Positions 7,165 through 15,596 of a stretch of 30,898 nucleotides of DNA are shown here, one piece after another; position 1 is the first letter of the stretch, and each line of letters opens with the position of its first letter. The notes below the pieces were generated by a model. The model did not search any database and had not been told where the DNA came from. It saw only the letters and a program-made list of their open reading frames with translations. The stretch spans positions 1 to 30,898 of the forward strand of contig JARHYY010000133.1 in the NCBI GenBank assembly GCA_029258405.1, in the 5' to 3' direction. This DNA is from Helicobacteraceae bacterium (GTDB lineage: Bacteria > Campylobacterota > Campylobacteria > Campylobacterales > Helicobacteraceae). Made by a program: the position numbers and the translations under genes.

Positions 7165-10100
7165 TTAAGGCATGAGTATTTCTCGCACACCCTTTGTGTT
7201 AGGTGCTGATAAGAATCCCTCTCTTTCTAGCTCCTCAATAATATTTGCTGCACGGTTATAGCCAATACCAAGCCGCCTTTGTATATAACTTGCTGATGTT
7301 TTATTATCGCTAAGTATAATTTGTTTTGCCTGAACATACAAATCATCGGTATCAGAAATTGTACTTTTGCCTATATGCGATGATGTATCATCAATTTTTA
7401 AAAAATCTTCATCATATTGGGGAGCGGATTGAAGCTTTAAAAAATCAACAACTTTTGCAATCTCTTCTTCACTGCTCCAAGGAGCATGCAGACGCTTTAA
7501 CCCCGTCCCATCAGTAAAAAGCATATCTCCTCTACCTAAAAGTGTTTCAGCACCAAAACCATCAATAATGACTTTAGAATCAATTTTTTGCCCTACTTTA
7601 TAACTAATACGCGAAGGGAGATTAGCCTTAATAGAGCCAGTAACAATATCCACACTTGGACGCTGTGTAGCAATAATGAGGTGAATACCGCTTGCTCTTG
7701 CCATTTGTGCTAATCGAGCTATATGAAATTCAACTTCTTTTCCTCCAGTCATCATTAAATCTGCTAATTCATCAATAACAACTACAATATAAGGCAAACT
7801 TTCTTTTCCTTCAAGCTGCATTTTTTGATTATAGTTTTCTATATTTTTTGTCTGTGCAGCACTCATGGCATTATAACGCTTTTCCATTTCTACAACAGTA
7901 GCTGCAAGAATGCTAATAGCTTTCTTTGGTTCTGTAATTACAGGTGTTAAAAGATGGGGGATATCATTATAAACACTAAATTCAAGCATTTTTGGATCTA
8001 TCATAATAAATTTTAGGGTTTGAGGAGTGTTGCGATACAATAAAGATAGTATCATGGAATTTATTCCAACGCTCTTTCCGCTGCCTGTTGTTCCTGCAAT
8101 GAGCAAATGAGGGAGCTTACGCAAATCAGTTACAAATGAATTGCCCACAATGTCTTTACCTAGTGCTAAAGTCAAAGGGGAAGATGAAGTCTTGTAAGCT
8201 TGACTTTCTAATACATCTCTTAATAAGATAAGATGGCTTTGATTGTTGGGTATTTCAATTCCTACAACATCTTTTCCAGGAACAGGTGCTTCAATACGCA
8301 AAGTTTTTGCCTGCAATGCCATCGCTAAATCATCACTCAAATTAAGAATCCTTGAAACTTTGACATGGGGGGCTGGACGGTATTCAAAAGTGGTTACAAT
8401 GGGACCTGTGTGAATATTTACAATATCCCCTTCAATTTTAAAGAGCTTTAATTTACCTAAAAGATTATTTATCTTTTTATCAATCTCTACTTCATCGACA
8501 TCAAAAGAAATACCTGTTGAGGCTTGCAAAAAATCTAAAGGAGGAAAAATATACCCATGATTAAGTTGCATATTATCTTCTAAAGTTATTTTGGGGGGGC
8601 TATATACTTCTGTTGGTTTTTTGTCTGTATTTTCTTCTTTGAATATTATTTGAATATCTTGAGATTCTTTTAAAATCGGTTGGATAGGTGGAGCATAATA
8701 AGAAGAATAAGGTATTTGAAAATGGGATAAAGAATAATTGGGATACATATTATGATGTGATATTGTTTGTGATGATTCATGTTGTTGTGTTATTGCTGGT
8801 GATATGTCTTGTTTTCGTTTAGGAAGCGATAGGGTGATATGATTTTTTTTATTATGTGATAGGTCAATCTCTAAACTTTCTGTAATACCATTTTCACTAA
8901 TAATTCCATGATTCCCAACAACTTCTACGCTAAAATGAGTTTCTGGAGCAGGAGCAACGGATATTAAAGGCTTATGTTCTTGCTCCTTTTCTTCTTGAGA
9001 ATCAGGTATATCTTTTTGTAGTGTAAGCATATTTTCTTTCATATTGTCTTTAATTGCATAATGCCATTGTTTTTCATCTCTATGTTCTGAATCATTCATT
9101 TCTTCAAGTTCTTTTAATAATGTATTATCAGATACTAATGTTTGGTCCTTGTTTTCTTCAGTTGTTCTATATATAATAGTTTTCGGTCGAGAATCATCAA
9201 TGCGTTGATATGATAAGGGAGGGGGTGGGGGGGTAATTTCTTTTTGTACTCTATCATTATCTTGCTCTAAAACTTGTTGAGGTTTTGGTTCTTTTTTTAT
9301 CAATCGTACACGACCTGCATGCTGTTGATTTAATGAAGGATTTACAAGTGAAGTAACATCATTTTGCAATGTAAAATCCATATCCCTTTTTGGTTTGTTG
9401 AGCTTTTCTGCAATAGGTATAGAGAGATATTCTGAATCTTTTAAAGAAATAGAGAAATTTTTCTTAGGCATGTTAATGGGCTCTGGGTCATAGCGTACAA
9501 ATGATTGTGCTTTTAAAAGATTCGCTTTATCGGGCTCTTTTGATGCTTCTTGAATATCTGGTTGTTTAGTTTCATTGCTTGCTGGTGCTGTATCGATATT
9601 ATTTTTATTCTCTTTATCTTTTATTGTATGATTTTCTTCTGTATATTTTTCATCATTAATATTTATTATATGTTTATATTCTTGTTGTAATTCTCGTGCA
9701 GAATTATTGAGCTCTTCTATTCCTTTCTTAAAAAAAGTACTAAATTTTTTAAAGGTTTTTTTTGTTTTCTGCTTAACAATAGTAAAATCATGAATAATTT
9801 CATTTCGTACTTTATAAGTTGAATCTAATAGGGAGTGTTTGTTTTTTTGCTCATTAAGAATTTTTGTAGATTCTGAAGATTCTGTATTATTTTTTTCTTG
9901 TATATCATTTTGAGTAGAATTTGAATGCTCAATATCAGATTTATCTGCACCCATTTGAACTCCTTGTATTTTTTTTGTTTTTAATATATTTTCACTCATC
10001 TGTTGAGAAATGTGCCCCCATAAATCACAAAGAAAGACTTTGAATTTATATTTATCTTTCCTGAAAAGATTAAATAAACATGGTGGGGCATGGTAAATAA

Positions 10101-10482
10101 ATATTAATCCACCGATAGAAAAAAATGCTATAGTTATACTTATCATCAATGGAGCTTTTATATATGCACCAAAAGTTTCTAGAACAATATTACCTACATA
10201 TCCCTTTAAATATCCATTGCCCACAATAGCTTGAAAAACCAAAGAAGAGAGTATTATGACAGCTAGTGCTACTAGCGTTAAGTTATATTGCGATTCTAAG
10301 CGCATAAAGCAATAGGCAAGATAGGCACATACTAAAGGGCATATAAAACTCAAAGCACCCAAAAAAGAGATTGCCCACATGCTTAAAATATTACTTTGAA
10401 AAATACCAAAAATACAACAAAGCCACCATATTATTAAAAATCCAATAATAGGGTAAAATAATAGCTCTTTTTTATTATTCAT
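7165..10482 (-). CDS. ftsK: DNA translocase FtsK
   Basis: FtsK pumps chromosome DNA at the division septum and activates dimer resolution. The 1105-residue protein has about four N-terminal membrane helices (to residue about 135), a very long, charged, low-complexity linker (about 170-640, rich in K, E, Q, N, with a five-proline run near 418), and a RecA-type motor with Walker A GTTGSGKS (about 796-803) and Walker B YIVVVIDELADLMM (about 897-910). The C-terminal winged-helix gamma domain (from about 1040, with SYIQRRLGIGYNRAANIIEE) normally reads polar chromosome signals. The coding strand has two C7 runs in the linker region (minus strand of 8593-8599 and 9227-9233). The ATG lies 11 bases after lpxD with no clear Shine-Dalgarno, which suggests coupled translation. 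Length and layout are plausible for Helicobacter. Confidence 0.95.
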   Translation of the reverse strand: MNNKKELLFYPIIGFLIIWWLCCIFGIFQSNILSMWAISFLGALSFICPLVCAYLAYCFMRLESQYNLTLVALAVIILSSLVFQAIVGNGYLKGYVGNIVLETFGAYIKAPLMISITIAFFSIGGLIFIYHAPPCLFNLFRKDKYKFKVFLCDLWGHISQQMSENILKTKKIQGVQMGADKSDIEHSNSTQNDIQEKNNTESSESTKILNEQKNKHSLLDSTYKVRNEIIHDFTIVKQKTKKTFKKFSTFFKKGIEELNNSARELQQEYKHIININDEKYTEENHTIKDKENKNNIDTAPASNETKQPDIQEASKEPDKANLLKAQSFVRYDPEPINMPKKNFSISLKDSEYLSIPIAEKLNKPKRDMDFTLQNDVTSLVNPSLNQQHAGRVRLIKKEPKPQQVLEQDNDRVQKEITPPPPPLSYQRIDDSRPKTIIYRTTEENKDQTLVSDNTLLKELEEMNDSEHRDEKQWHYAIKDNMKENMLTLQKDIPDSQEEKEQEHKPLISVAPAPETHFSVEVVGNHGIISENGITESLEIDLSHNKKNHITLSLPKRKQDISPAITQQHESSQTISHHNMYPNYSLSHFQIPYSSYYAPPIQPILKESQDIQIIFKEENTDKKPTEVYSPPKITLEDNMQLNHGYIFPPLDFLQASTGISFDVDEVEIDKKINNLLGKLKLFKIEGDIVNIHTGPIVTTFEYRPAPHVKVSRILNLSDDLAMALQAKTLRIEAPVPGKDVVGIEIPNNQSHLILLRDVLESQAYKTSSSPLTLALGKDIVGNSFVTDLRKLPHLLIAGTTGSGKSVGINSMILSLLYRNTPQTLKFIMIDPKMLEFSVYNDIPHLLTPVITEPKKAISILAATVVEMEKRYNAMSAAQTKNIENYNQKMQLEGKESLPYIVVVIDELADLMMTGGKEVEFHIARLAQMARASGIHLIIATQRPSVDIVTGSIKANLPSRISYKVGQKIDSKVIIDGFGAETLLGRGDMLFTDGTGLKRLHAPWSSEEEIAKVVDFLKLQSAPQYDEDFLKIDDTSSHIGKSTISDTDDLYVQAKQIILSDNKTSASYIQRRLGIGYNRAANIIEELEREGFLSAPNTKGVREILMP

Positions 10483-10493
10483 ACAATATTACA

Positions 10494-11465
10494 TTATCGT
10501 TTTGCTTGTGCAAGTTTTTTTATTTTTGCTTGCACTTTAAGCCATTCTCGATGTTCATAAGAAGGGTAGCCTGAATAAATCTTTGAAGACTGAAGATTTT
10601 TTGAAGCAGTAGAGCGAACAGACAAAGTTGTAAAATCGCCAATATGGAGATGTCCTGCTGCACCACTTTGCCCACCCATTACAACATTTCTTCCTGTTGT
10701 AGTCGAACCAGCAAGCCCAACTTGTCCAGCAAGTAAGGAATGCTCTCCTACAATGCAATTATGCCCCACCTGAACTAAGTTATCAATTTTTGTACCTTTT
10801 TTAATGCGGGTTTCTCTAAAAACTGCTCTATCAATAGCTGTATTTGCACCAATCTCAACATCATCTTCTAGTATGGCTATGCCATTATGATATATTTTTA
10901 CATGATTCCCATCTTTTGTATGGGCATATCCAAAACCATCGCTACCTATCACAGAATTAGCATGTATAATTACACGATCTCCTATTATAGTATCATTATA
11001 AATGACTACATTAGGATATATAATGCAATCTCGTCCTATTTTCACCCCCTCGCCTATTACAACCCCGTGCATCAAAACGCTATTTGCTCCAATTATAGCA
11101 CCATTACTTATAGAAACATGAGGCATTATAACAGCTTTTTCATCAACTAAAGGTGCTTCTTTATAGTTTCCAAATAGAGGTTTGGCAAATAATTTTGAGA
11201 GTTGAGCAATAGCTAAATATGGATCATCACACACTAAAGCAATAGCTTTTGTGTGTGATTGGTTAAATAAAATAATATCTTGTTCTTTTATTAATACGGC
11301 TGTTGCTTTAGTGTCCTTTAAGAATGTAAAATACTTTGTTTGACTAATAAAACTTAAATCTCCTTCTTCAGAATGCTCTAAAGAAGCAAGCTTTTTAATC
11401 TCAATATTTTTATCTTCATTTGGAACAACAATGCCCAAAAAATCAGCTATTTCTTTTAATTGCAT
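10494..11465 (-). CDS. lpxD: UDP-3-O-(3-hydroxyacyl)glucosamine N-acyltransferase LpxD
   Basis: LpxD adds the second hydroxyacyl chain in lipid A synthesis, directly after LpxC. An N-terminal uridine-binding domain (about residues 1-100) is followed by a left-handed beta helix of hexapeptide repeats (for example ISNGAIIGANSVLMHGVVIGEGVKI is typical, quoted here only in part: GAIIGANSVLMHGVVIGEG) and a C-terminal helical tail (WLKVQAKIKKLAQAKR). The catalytic histidine is in VQVGHNC. The frame opens at a GTG (11469-11471), but AAGGAG sits five bases before the ATG at 11463-11465 and overlaps that GTG, so the ATG is the better start. It lies between the acetolactate synthase small subunit and ftsK, with gaps of 9 and 11 bases. 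Confidence 0.94.
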   Translation of the reverse strand: MQLKEIADFLGIVVPNEDKNIEIKKLASLEHSEEGDLSFISQTKYFTFLKDTKATAVLIKEQDIILFNQSHTKAIALVCDDPYLAIAQLSKLFAKPLFGNYKEAPLVDEKAVIMPHVSISNGAIIGANSVLMHGVVIGEGVKIGRDCIIYPNVVIYNDTIIGDRVIIHANSVIGSDGFGYAHTKDGNHVKIYHNGIAILEDDVEIGANTAIDRAVFRETRIKKGTKIDNLVQVGHNCIVGEHSLLAGQVGLAGSTTTGRNVVMGGQSGAAGHLHIGDFTTLSVRSTASKNLQSSKIYSGYPSYEHREWLKVQAKIKKLAQAKR

Positions 11466-11474
11466 ACCCACTCC

Positions 11475-11945
11475 TTAACTTCTCTCTATGGCTATAACTC
11501 CACTTCGTATAATTTCTTTTGGGCGAAATCGTTTTGCTAAACTAATAAGATCATTAATTCTTGAAGGAGAGCGAGTTGCTACCATTATTACTTGCTTTGC
11601 ATCTCCTGCAGCAATTTCACCACCAAAAGAACGAGCCAAAGCTTCAATTTCTGCTAGAGGGGTATCAGAAGAAAATTTAATAAGTGCCATTTCTTTTTCT
11701 ACCATATCGCAATGTTCTGTAACAGTTAAAACAGGAATGAGTTTATGTAATTGCTTAATAATTTGCTCTAAAACACGCGAATCACCACTTGTAGTAATGG
11801 TAATATGAGAAAGATTGCTATCAGGTATAGGAGCAACAACAAGAGTTTCAATATTATAACCTCGTCCGGCAAAGAGACCAGAAATACGAGATAAAACACT
11901 ACTTTCATTAATAACAGTTACAGAAATAACCCGTCTTTCTTGCAT
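11475..11945 (-). CDS. ilvN: Acetolactate synthase small (regulatory) subunit
   Basis: Also called IlvH. It binds the large subunit and normally confers valine feedback inhibition. The 156-residue protein has an N-terminal ACT domain (RRVISVTVINESSVLSRI, GLFAGRGYNIETL) and a C-terminal ferredoxin-like half (KEMALIKFSSDT, ARSFGGEIAAGDAKQVIM, SRINDLISLAKRF), as in the full-length family. The ATG follows AAGGAG, which itself lies over the end of the upstream large-subunit gene; the two reading frames are only two bases apart, so equimolar coupled synthesis is likely. It belongs to the branched-chain amino acid pathway (valine, leucine, isoleucine). Confidence 0.95.
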   Translation of the reverse strand: MQERRVISVTVINESSVLSRISGLFAGRGYNIETLVVAPIPDSNLSHITITTSGDSRVLEQIIKQLHKLIPVLTVTEHCDMVEKEMALIKFSSDTPLAEIEALARSFGGEIAAGDAKQVIMVATRSPSRINDLISLAKRFRPKEIIRSGVIAIERS

Positions 11946-11947
11946 AA

Positions 11948-13666
11948 TTACTCCTTATTTCCAGATTGTTTGTGCTGTCTATCAGGATCATCTATCATAA
12001 TTTGAGAAAGTCCCCCACCAGTTGGTATCATAGGGAGGACATTTTCTAAACGATCAATAGCAACATCAATAAGAGCTACCTTATTTGCAGCAACAGATTC
12101 ATTCAAGGCATGGACAAATTGCTCTTTATTTTCACACCTAAAACCAACGCCCCCAAAAGATTCTGCTAATTTTACAAAATCTGGTTGAGCAGCCAAATCG
12201 GTATGAGAATATCGCTTATCATAAAAAAATGATTGCCACTGTCTTACCATGCCTAAATAATTATTATTTAAAATTACATTAACCACAGGAATATTTCTTT
12301 CAACAGCAGTCATAAGCTCTTGAATATTCATAAGTATAGAACCATCACCTGTAATATTAATAGAAATTTTATGAGGAAAAGCCAACTTAACACCCATAGC
12401 CGCAGGGAAACCAAAACCCATTGTTCCTAATCCACCGCTTGTAACAAACTGTCTTGGGAATGTAAAAGGAAAAAATTGTGCCGCCCACATTTGATGTTGC
12501 CCAACATCAGTGCTAATAATGCTCTCTTCGCCAAATGTCTTTCCAATATGCTGAATAATCCATTGTGGCTTAAGAGGAATATCACTATCATCATATTTTA
12601 AAGGATGGAGATTTTCATAATGTTTAAGAGTGTCTCTCCAATCATCCCATTTATAGCTCCAGCTTTTTTCTAAAAGAACAATAAGATCTCTTAAAACCTC
12701 TTTTACATCACCTACTATAGGATAATGAGCATTTACTATTTTACCTATGCTACTAGGATCAATATCTATATGAACAATGCTTGCATAACGAGCAAACTCA
12801 CTAAGCTTACCTGTTACCCTATCATCAAATCTTGCTCCTATAGCAATAAGAAAATCTGTTTCATTCATTGCTGCATTTGCTACATAACTTCCATGCATAC
12901 CTACCATACCAAGAAGAAGTGGGTTATTATTTTCAAAAACTCCACGAGCCATTAAAGTTTCTACCACGGGAATATTAACCCTTGAGGCAAATGTACGCAC
13001 ACATTCACTTGCACCTGAACTCACAACACCACCACCTATATATAATAATGGTTTTTTAGAATGGCTTAACATATCTGCTACTTTTTTAATTTGTCTTGAA
13101 TTTCCCTTTTGTGTAGGTCTGTAAGTTTTAAGGTTTAATTCAGTAGGGTATTCAAAATCACCAATAGTAGCACTTATATCTTTAGGAATATCAACATGCA
13201 CAGGACCTGGTCTGCCTGTGCGTGCTATATAAAAAGCTTCTTTAAGAATCCTTGGCAAATCAGTGATATTTTTTACTAAATAATTATGTTTTGTGCAAGG
13301 GCGAGAGATTCCAACTGCATCAATTTCTTGAAAAGCATCTGTGCCTATAAGGCTTGTGGGTACCTGCCCGCTAATAATAACTAAAGGAACAGAATCCATA
13401 TAAGCCGTAGCAATTCCTGTTACAGCATTGGTAAAACCCGGTCCTGAAGTAATTATAGCCACTCCTACATTACCGCTAGAACGAGCATAACCATCAGCTG
13501 CATGGACAGCGGCTTGCTCATGTCTCATTAAAATATGTTCAAAATCCTGCTGTTTATATATTTCATCATAAACATTCATGATTGCTCCACCAGGATAGCC
13601 AAACACAATTTTTACCCCTTCATTTTTCAGAGCCTGTATGACCATTTCTGAGCCATTAATTCGCAT
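11948..13666 (-). CDS. ilvB: Acetolactate synthase large (catalytic) subunit
   Basis: Also called IlvI. This thiamine diphosphate enzyme joins two pyruvates to acetolactate, or pyruvate and 2-ketobutyrate to acetohydroxybutyrate. At 572 residues it is full length. Visible marks are the N-terminal VFGYPGGAIMNVYDE, the catalytic glutamate in MRHEQAAVHAADGYAR, the FAD-domain part GARFDDRVTGKL, and the ThDP motif running from GDGSILMNIQEL (near 437) to the NN pair in VNVILNNNYLGM. The ATG has AAGGAG seven bases upstream. A 64-base gap separates it from carA. H. pylori is, to my knowledge, without this enzyme, so its presence points to an enterohepatic species able to make branched-chain amino acids. 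Confidence 0.95.
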   Translation of the reverse strand: MRINGSEMVIQALKNEGVKIVFGYPGGAIMNVYDEIYKQQDFEHILMRHEQAAVHAADGYARSSGNVGVAIITSGPGFTNAVTGIATAYMDSVPLVIISGQVPTSLIGTDAFQEIDAVGISRPCTKHNYLVKNITDLPRILKEAFYIARTGRPGPVHVDIPKDISATIGDFEYPTELNLKTYRPTQKGNSRQIKKVADMLSHSKKPLLYIGGGVVSSGASECVRTFASRVNIPVVETLMARGVFENNNPLLLGMVGMHGSYVANAAMNETDFLIAIGARFDDRVTGKLSEFARYASIVHIDIDPSSIGKIVNAHYPIVGDVKEVLRDLIVLLEKSWSYKWDDWRDTLKHYENLHPLKYDDSDIPLKPQWIIQHIGKTFGEESIISTDVGQHQMWAAQFFPFTFPRQFVTSGGLGTMGFGFPAAMGVKLAFPHKISINITGDGSILMNIQELMTAVERNIPVVNVILNNNYLGMVRQWQSFFYDKRYSHTDLAAQPDFVKLAESFGGVGFRCENKEQFVHALNESVAANKVALIDVAIDRLENVLPMIPTGGGLSQIMIDDPDRQHKQSGNKE

Positions 13667-13730
13667 CTTATTCTCCTTATTATCATCTTTAGTTTAAGCA
13701 ACTATTTCTTGCTCTTTATATATTAAATTT

Positions 13731-14858
13731 TCATTGAAGCATAGCCATAAATTCTTTAAAAATATGGGTTGAATCTTGAGGACCGGGGGAAGATTCGGGA
13801 TGATATTGAATAGAAAATATTTTTTTATCATGATACAATAAACCCTCAATAGTTCCATCAAAAAGATTGCGATGAGTAATATCAGCAATGGCAACAATAG
13901 AATCTGGAGCTGAATAAATATGATTTTGTGCAGTAATTTCTACTGTTTCATTACATAAGTTTTTTACTGGGTGGTTACCGCCATGATGCCCAAACTTAAG
14001 CTTGTAAGTAGGGTAGCCTTGTGCAATACAGATTAATTGATGCCCAAGACAGATAGCAAAAATAGGGACATGAGATTGGATTAATAATTTTATCTGCTCA
14101 ATTTCATTATGAAGAATACTTGGGTTTCCAGGTCCATTAGAGAGAAAAACTGCATCAATTTCCTTATTTTCAAACCGTCTAATAAGCTCTTGAGCATCAA
14201 AAAAATAAGGAATAACTTCAACGCTAAAACCCGCATTAACAAGGTTGTTTAAAATATTATTTTTTACCCCAAAATCAATGACAACTATTTTTTTATTTGT
14301 TGGAGGGGTTGAGAAATCCATGGTATCAAAACAAAAAGTGCCTTTGTTATGATAATAAGGCTTTTTGGTGCTTACTTGCTGTACGAGATGCAGGGATTCT
14401 ATTTGTGGTTTTTTTTGCAGAATTTCTTTAAGTTGTTCTTTATCATTTATTTCAGTAGAAGCTATCATCATCATAGCACCTTCTTCACGAATCATTTTAA
14501 TAATTTTACGCATTGGCAAAGAACATAAACCCATAACATTATATTCTTTTAAAAACATGCCTAAATTTTGTGAGGCTCTAAAATTAGAAACAAAAGATGA
14601 ATAATGATGGACAAGTATTCCTTGTGCAAATACACCTCTACTTTCCATATCTTTTGGATTACAGCCAACAATGCCTATTTCTGGCATACTAAAGGCAATA
14701 AACTGCCCCGCATAACTAGGATCACTAATAATCTCTTGATAGCCTGTTAAAGCGGTATTAAATACAACCTCACCTACAAAAGTTCCTTCTGCACCAAAGC
14801 TTTGAGCTTGCATAAAACAGCCATTTTCAAAATATACATAAGCATTTACCTGTTTCAC
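13731..14858 (-). CDS. carA: Carbamoyl-phosphate synthase small subunit CarA
   Basis: CarA is the glutaminase subunit that supplies ammonia to CarB for carbamoyl phosphate, the precursor of pyrimidines and arginine. The 375-residue protein has the N-terminal CarA domain (FVGEVVFNTALTGYQEIISD) and a class I glutamine amidotransferase domain with the nucleophile cysteine in FAICLGHQL and the histidine and glutamate in IQYHPESSPGP. The start is a GTG at 14856-14858 that overlaps the stop of the upstream DUF507 gene (GTGA), with AAGG upstream; no in-frame ATG lies close to it. The carB gene is not in the window. Confidence 0.94.
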   Translation of the reverse strand: MKQVNAYVYFENGCFMQAQSFGAEGTFVGEVVFNTALTGYQEIISDPSYAGQFIAFSMPEIGIVGCNPKDMESRGVFAQGILVHHYSSFVSNFRASQNLGMFLKEYNVMGLCSLPMRKIIKMIREEGAMMMIASTEINDKEQLKEILQKKPQIESLHLVQQVSTKKPYYHNKGTFCFDTMDFSTPPTNKKIVVIDFGVKNNILNNLVNAGFSVEVIPYFFDAQELIRRFENKEIDAVFLSNGPGNPSILHNEIEQIKLLIQSHVPIFAICLGHQLICIAQGYPTYKLKFGHHGGNHPVKNLCNETVEITAQNHIYSAPDSIVAIADITHRNLFDGTIEGLLYHDKKIFSIQYHPESSPGPQDSTHIFKEFMAMLQ

Positions 14859-15409
14859 AAAAAACCTTTTTTGCGTAATTCTTCTTCATAAAGCTTTTCA
14901 AAAATAATATCATATTCCTCGCTACCTACAACAATCTTTCGCTTGTAAGTTTTAATTTTTTCATCAACAATATCTTCTAATGTTTCATAAGTTTTTGCAT
15001 AATGGTTAATTGATTTATAAATAATATTTTTAATAATATTTTCAGATACATCGAAAAAAATAATATCTTCATCAATCAGATGATTTAAAATAGCATGAGA
15101 AATATTGCTATAACGCTCATCTTTGAGTAAAGAAATGCCTTTTTTATTGGCTAGTTCTTTTTTAACCATCCAAAAAAGCTGCTTTTCATCTGCTTGTAAA
15201 AACTCAATCTCATCAATTCTATTTTCAAGAATAGCTCGAACTTCTTCATCTAGGGCAATTTCTGCCTTAATATTTTCTTGTAAAACCTGTTTTGCTATTT
15301 CGACAATTTTTTCTAAAGGTTGCGAATCAAGCTCAACAAATTGTGAGTGCATTAAATCCAAAGCAATTTTACTAGCAATATAAGGTGCGTGAGGAAGGCG
15401 TAATTTCAT
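14855..15409 (-). CDS. DUF507 family protein with two tandem copies of the domain
   Basis: This 184-residue soluble protein of unknown function has two halves (about residues 1-91 and 95-182) that look like divergent copies of one unit: each starts with a basic/aromatic segment and an ISxAI-like helix (IASKIALDL; ISHAILNHL), continues with a helix ending in an acidic patch, and ends in ELxxKKG-like sequence (KKELANKKG; EEELRKKG). I assign DUF507 from the MKLRLPHAPYIASKI start and helical pattern. The neighbouring carA gene overlaps by four bases, and I recall the same pairing in H. pylori (HP1236-HP1237). GGGGAG stands before the ATG. No catalytic motif is visible. Confidence 0.82.
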   Translation of the reverse strand: MKLRLPHAPYIASKIALDLMHSQFVELDSQPLEKIVEIAKQVLQENIKAEIALDEEVRAILENRIDEIEFLQADEKQLFWMVKKELANKKGISLLKDERYSNISHAILNHLIDEDIIFFDVSENIIKNIIYKSINHYAKTYETLEDIVDEKIKTYKRKIVVGSEEYDIIFEKLYEEELRKKGFL

Positions 15410-15446
15410 ATTTTCTCCCCTATAAAAGAATTGCTCTTTTATTTAT

Positions 15447-15452
15447 TTTATA
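15447..15452 (-). promoter_or_regulatory. Candidate -10 box for the DUF507-carA transcript
   Basis: On the minus strand this reads TATAAA, with TTATCA 17 bases upstream as a partial -35 match (four of six bases). It lies about 38 bases before the DUF507 ATG, in the 187-base gap between divergent genes. Confidence 0.4.
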
Positions 15453-15554
15453 GAATTTTAGTGTTATTTTGATAAAATTCCAAATAAGTCTATCAAATAA
15501 TGCTTAATGCGGTGCATACTCTAAGGATAAAATGATACAATCGCGATACAAAAT

Positions 15555-15560
15555 TATACT
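15555..15560 (+). promoter_or_regulatory. Candidate -10 box for the CBS transporter gene
   Basis: TATACT, one mismatch to consensus, 36 bases before the TTG start at 15597, followed by AAGGAG at 15584-15589. No clear -35 is seen, as is common in Helicobacter. Confidence 0.4.
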
Positions 15561-15596
15561 CAATGTTAGCTAAATTAACAAATAAGGAGTCATTCA

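Noticed and set aside
13694..13897. 67-codon minus-strand frame at the end of carA
   Set aside because: It overlaps the conserved C-terminal part of CarA in another frame and is not protein-like.
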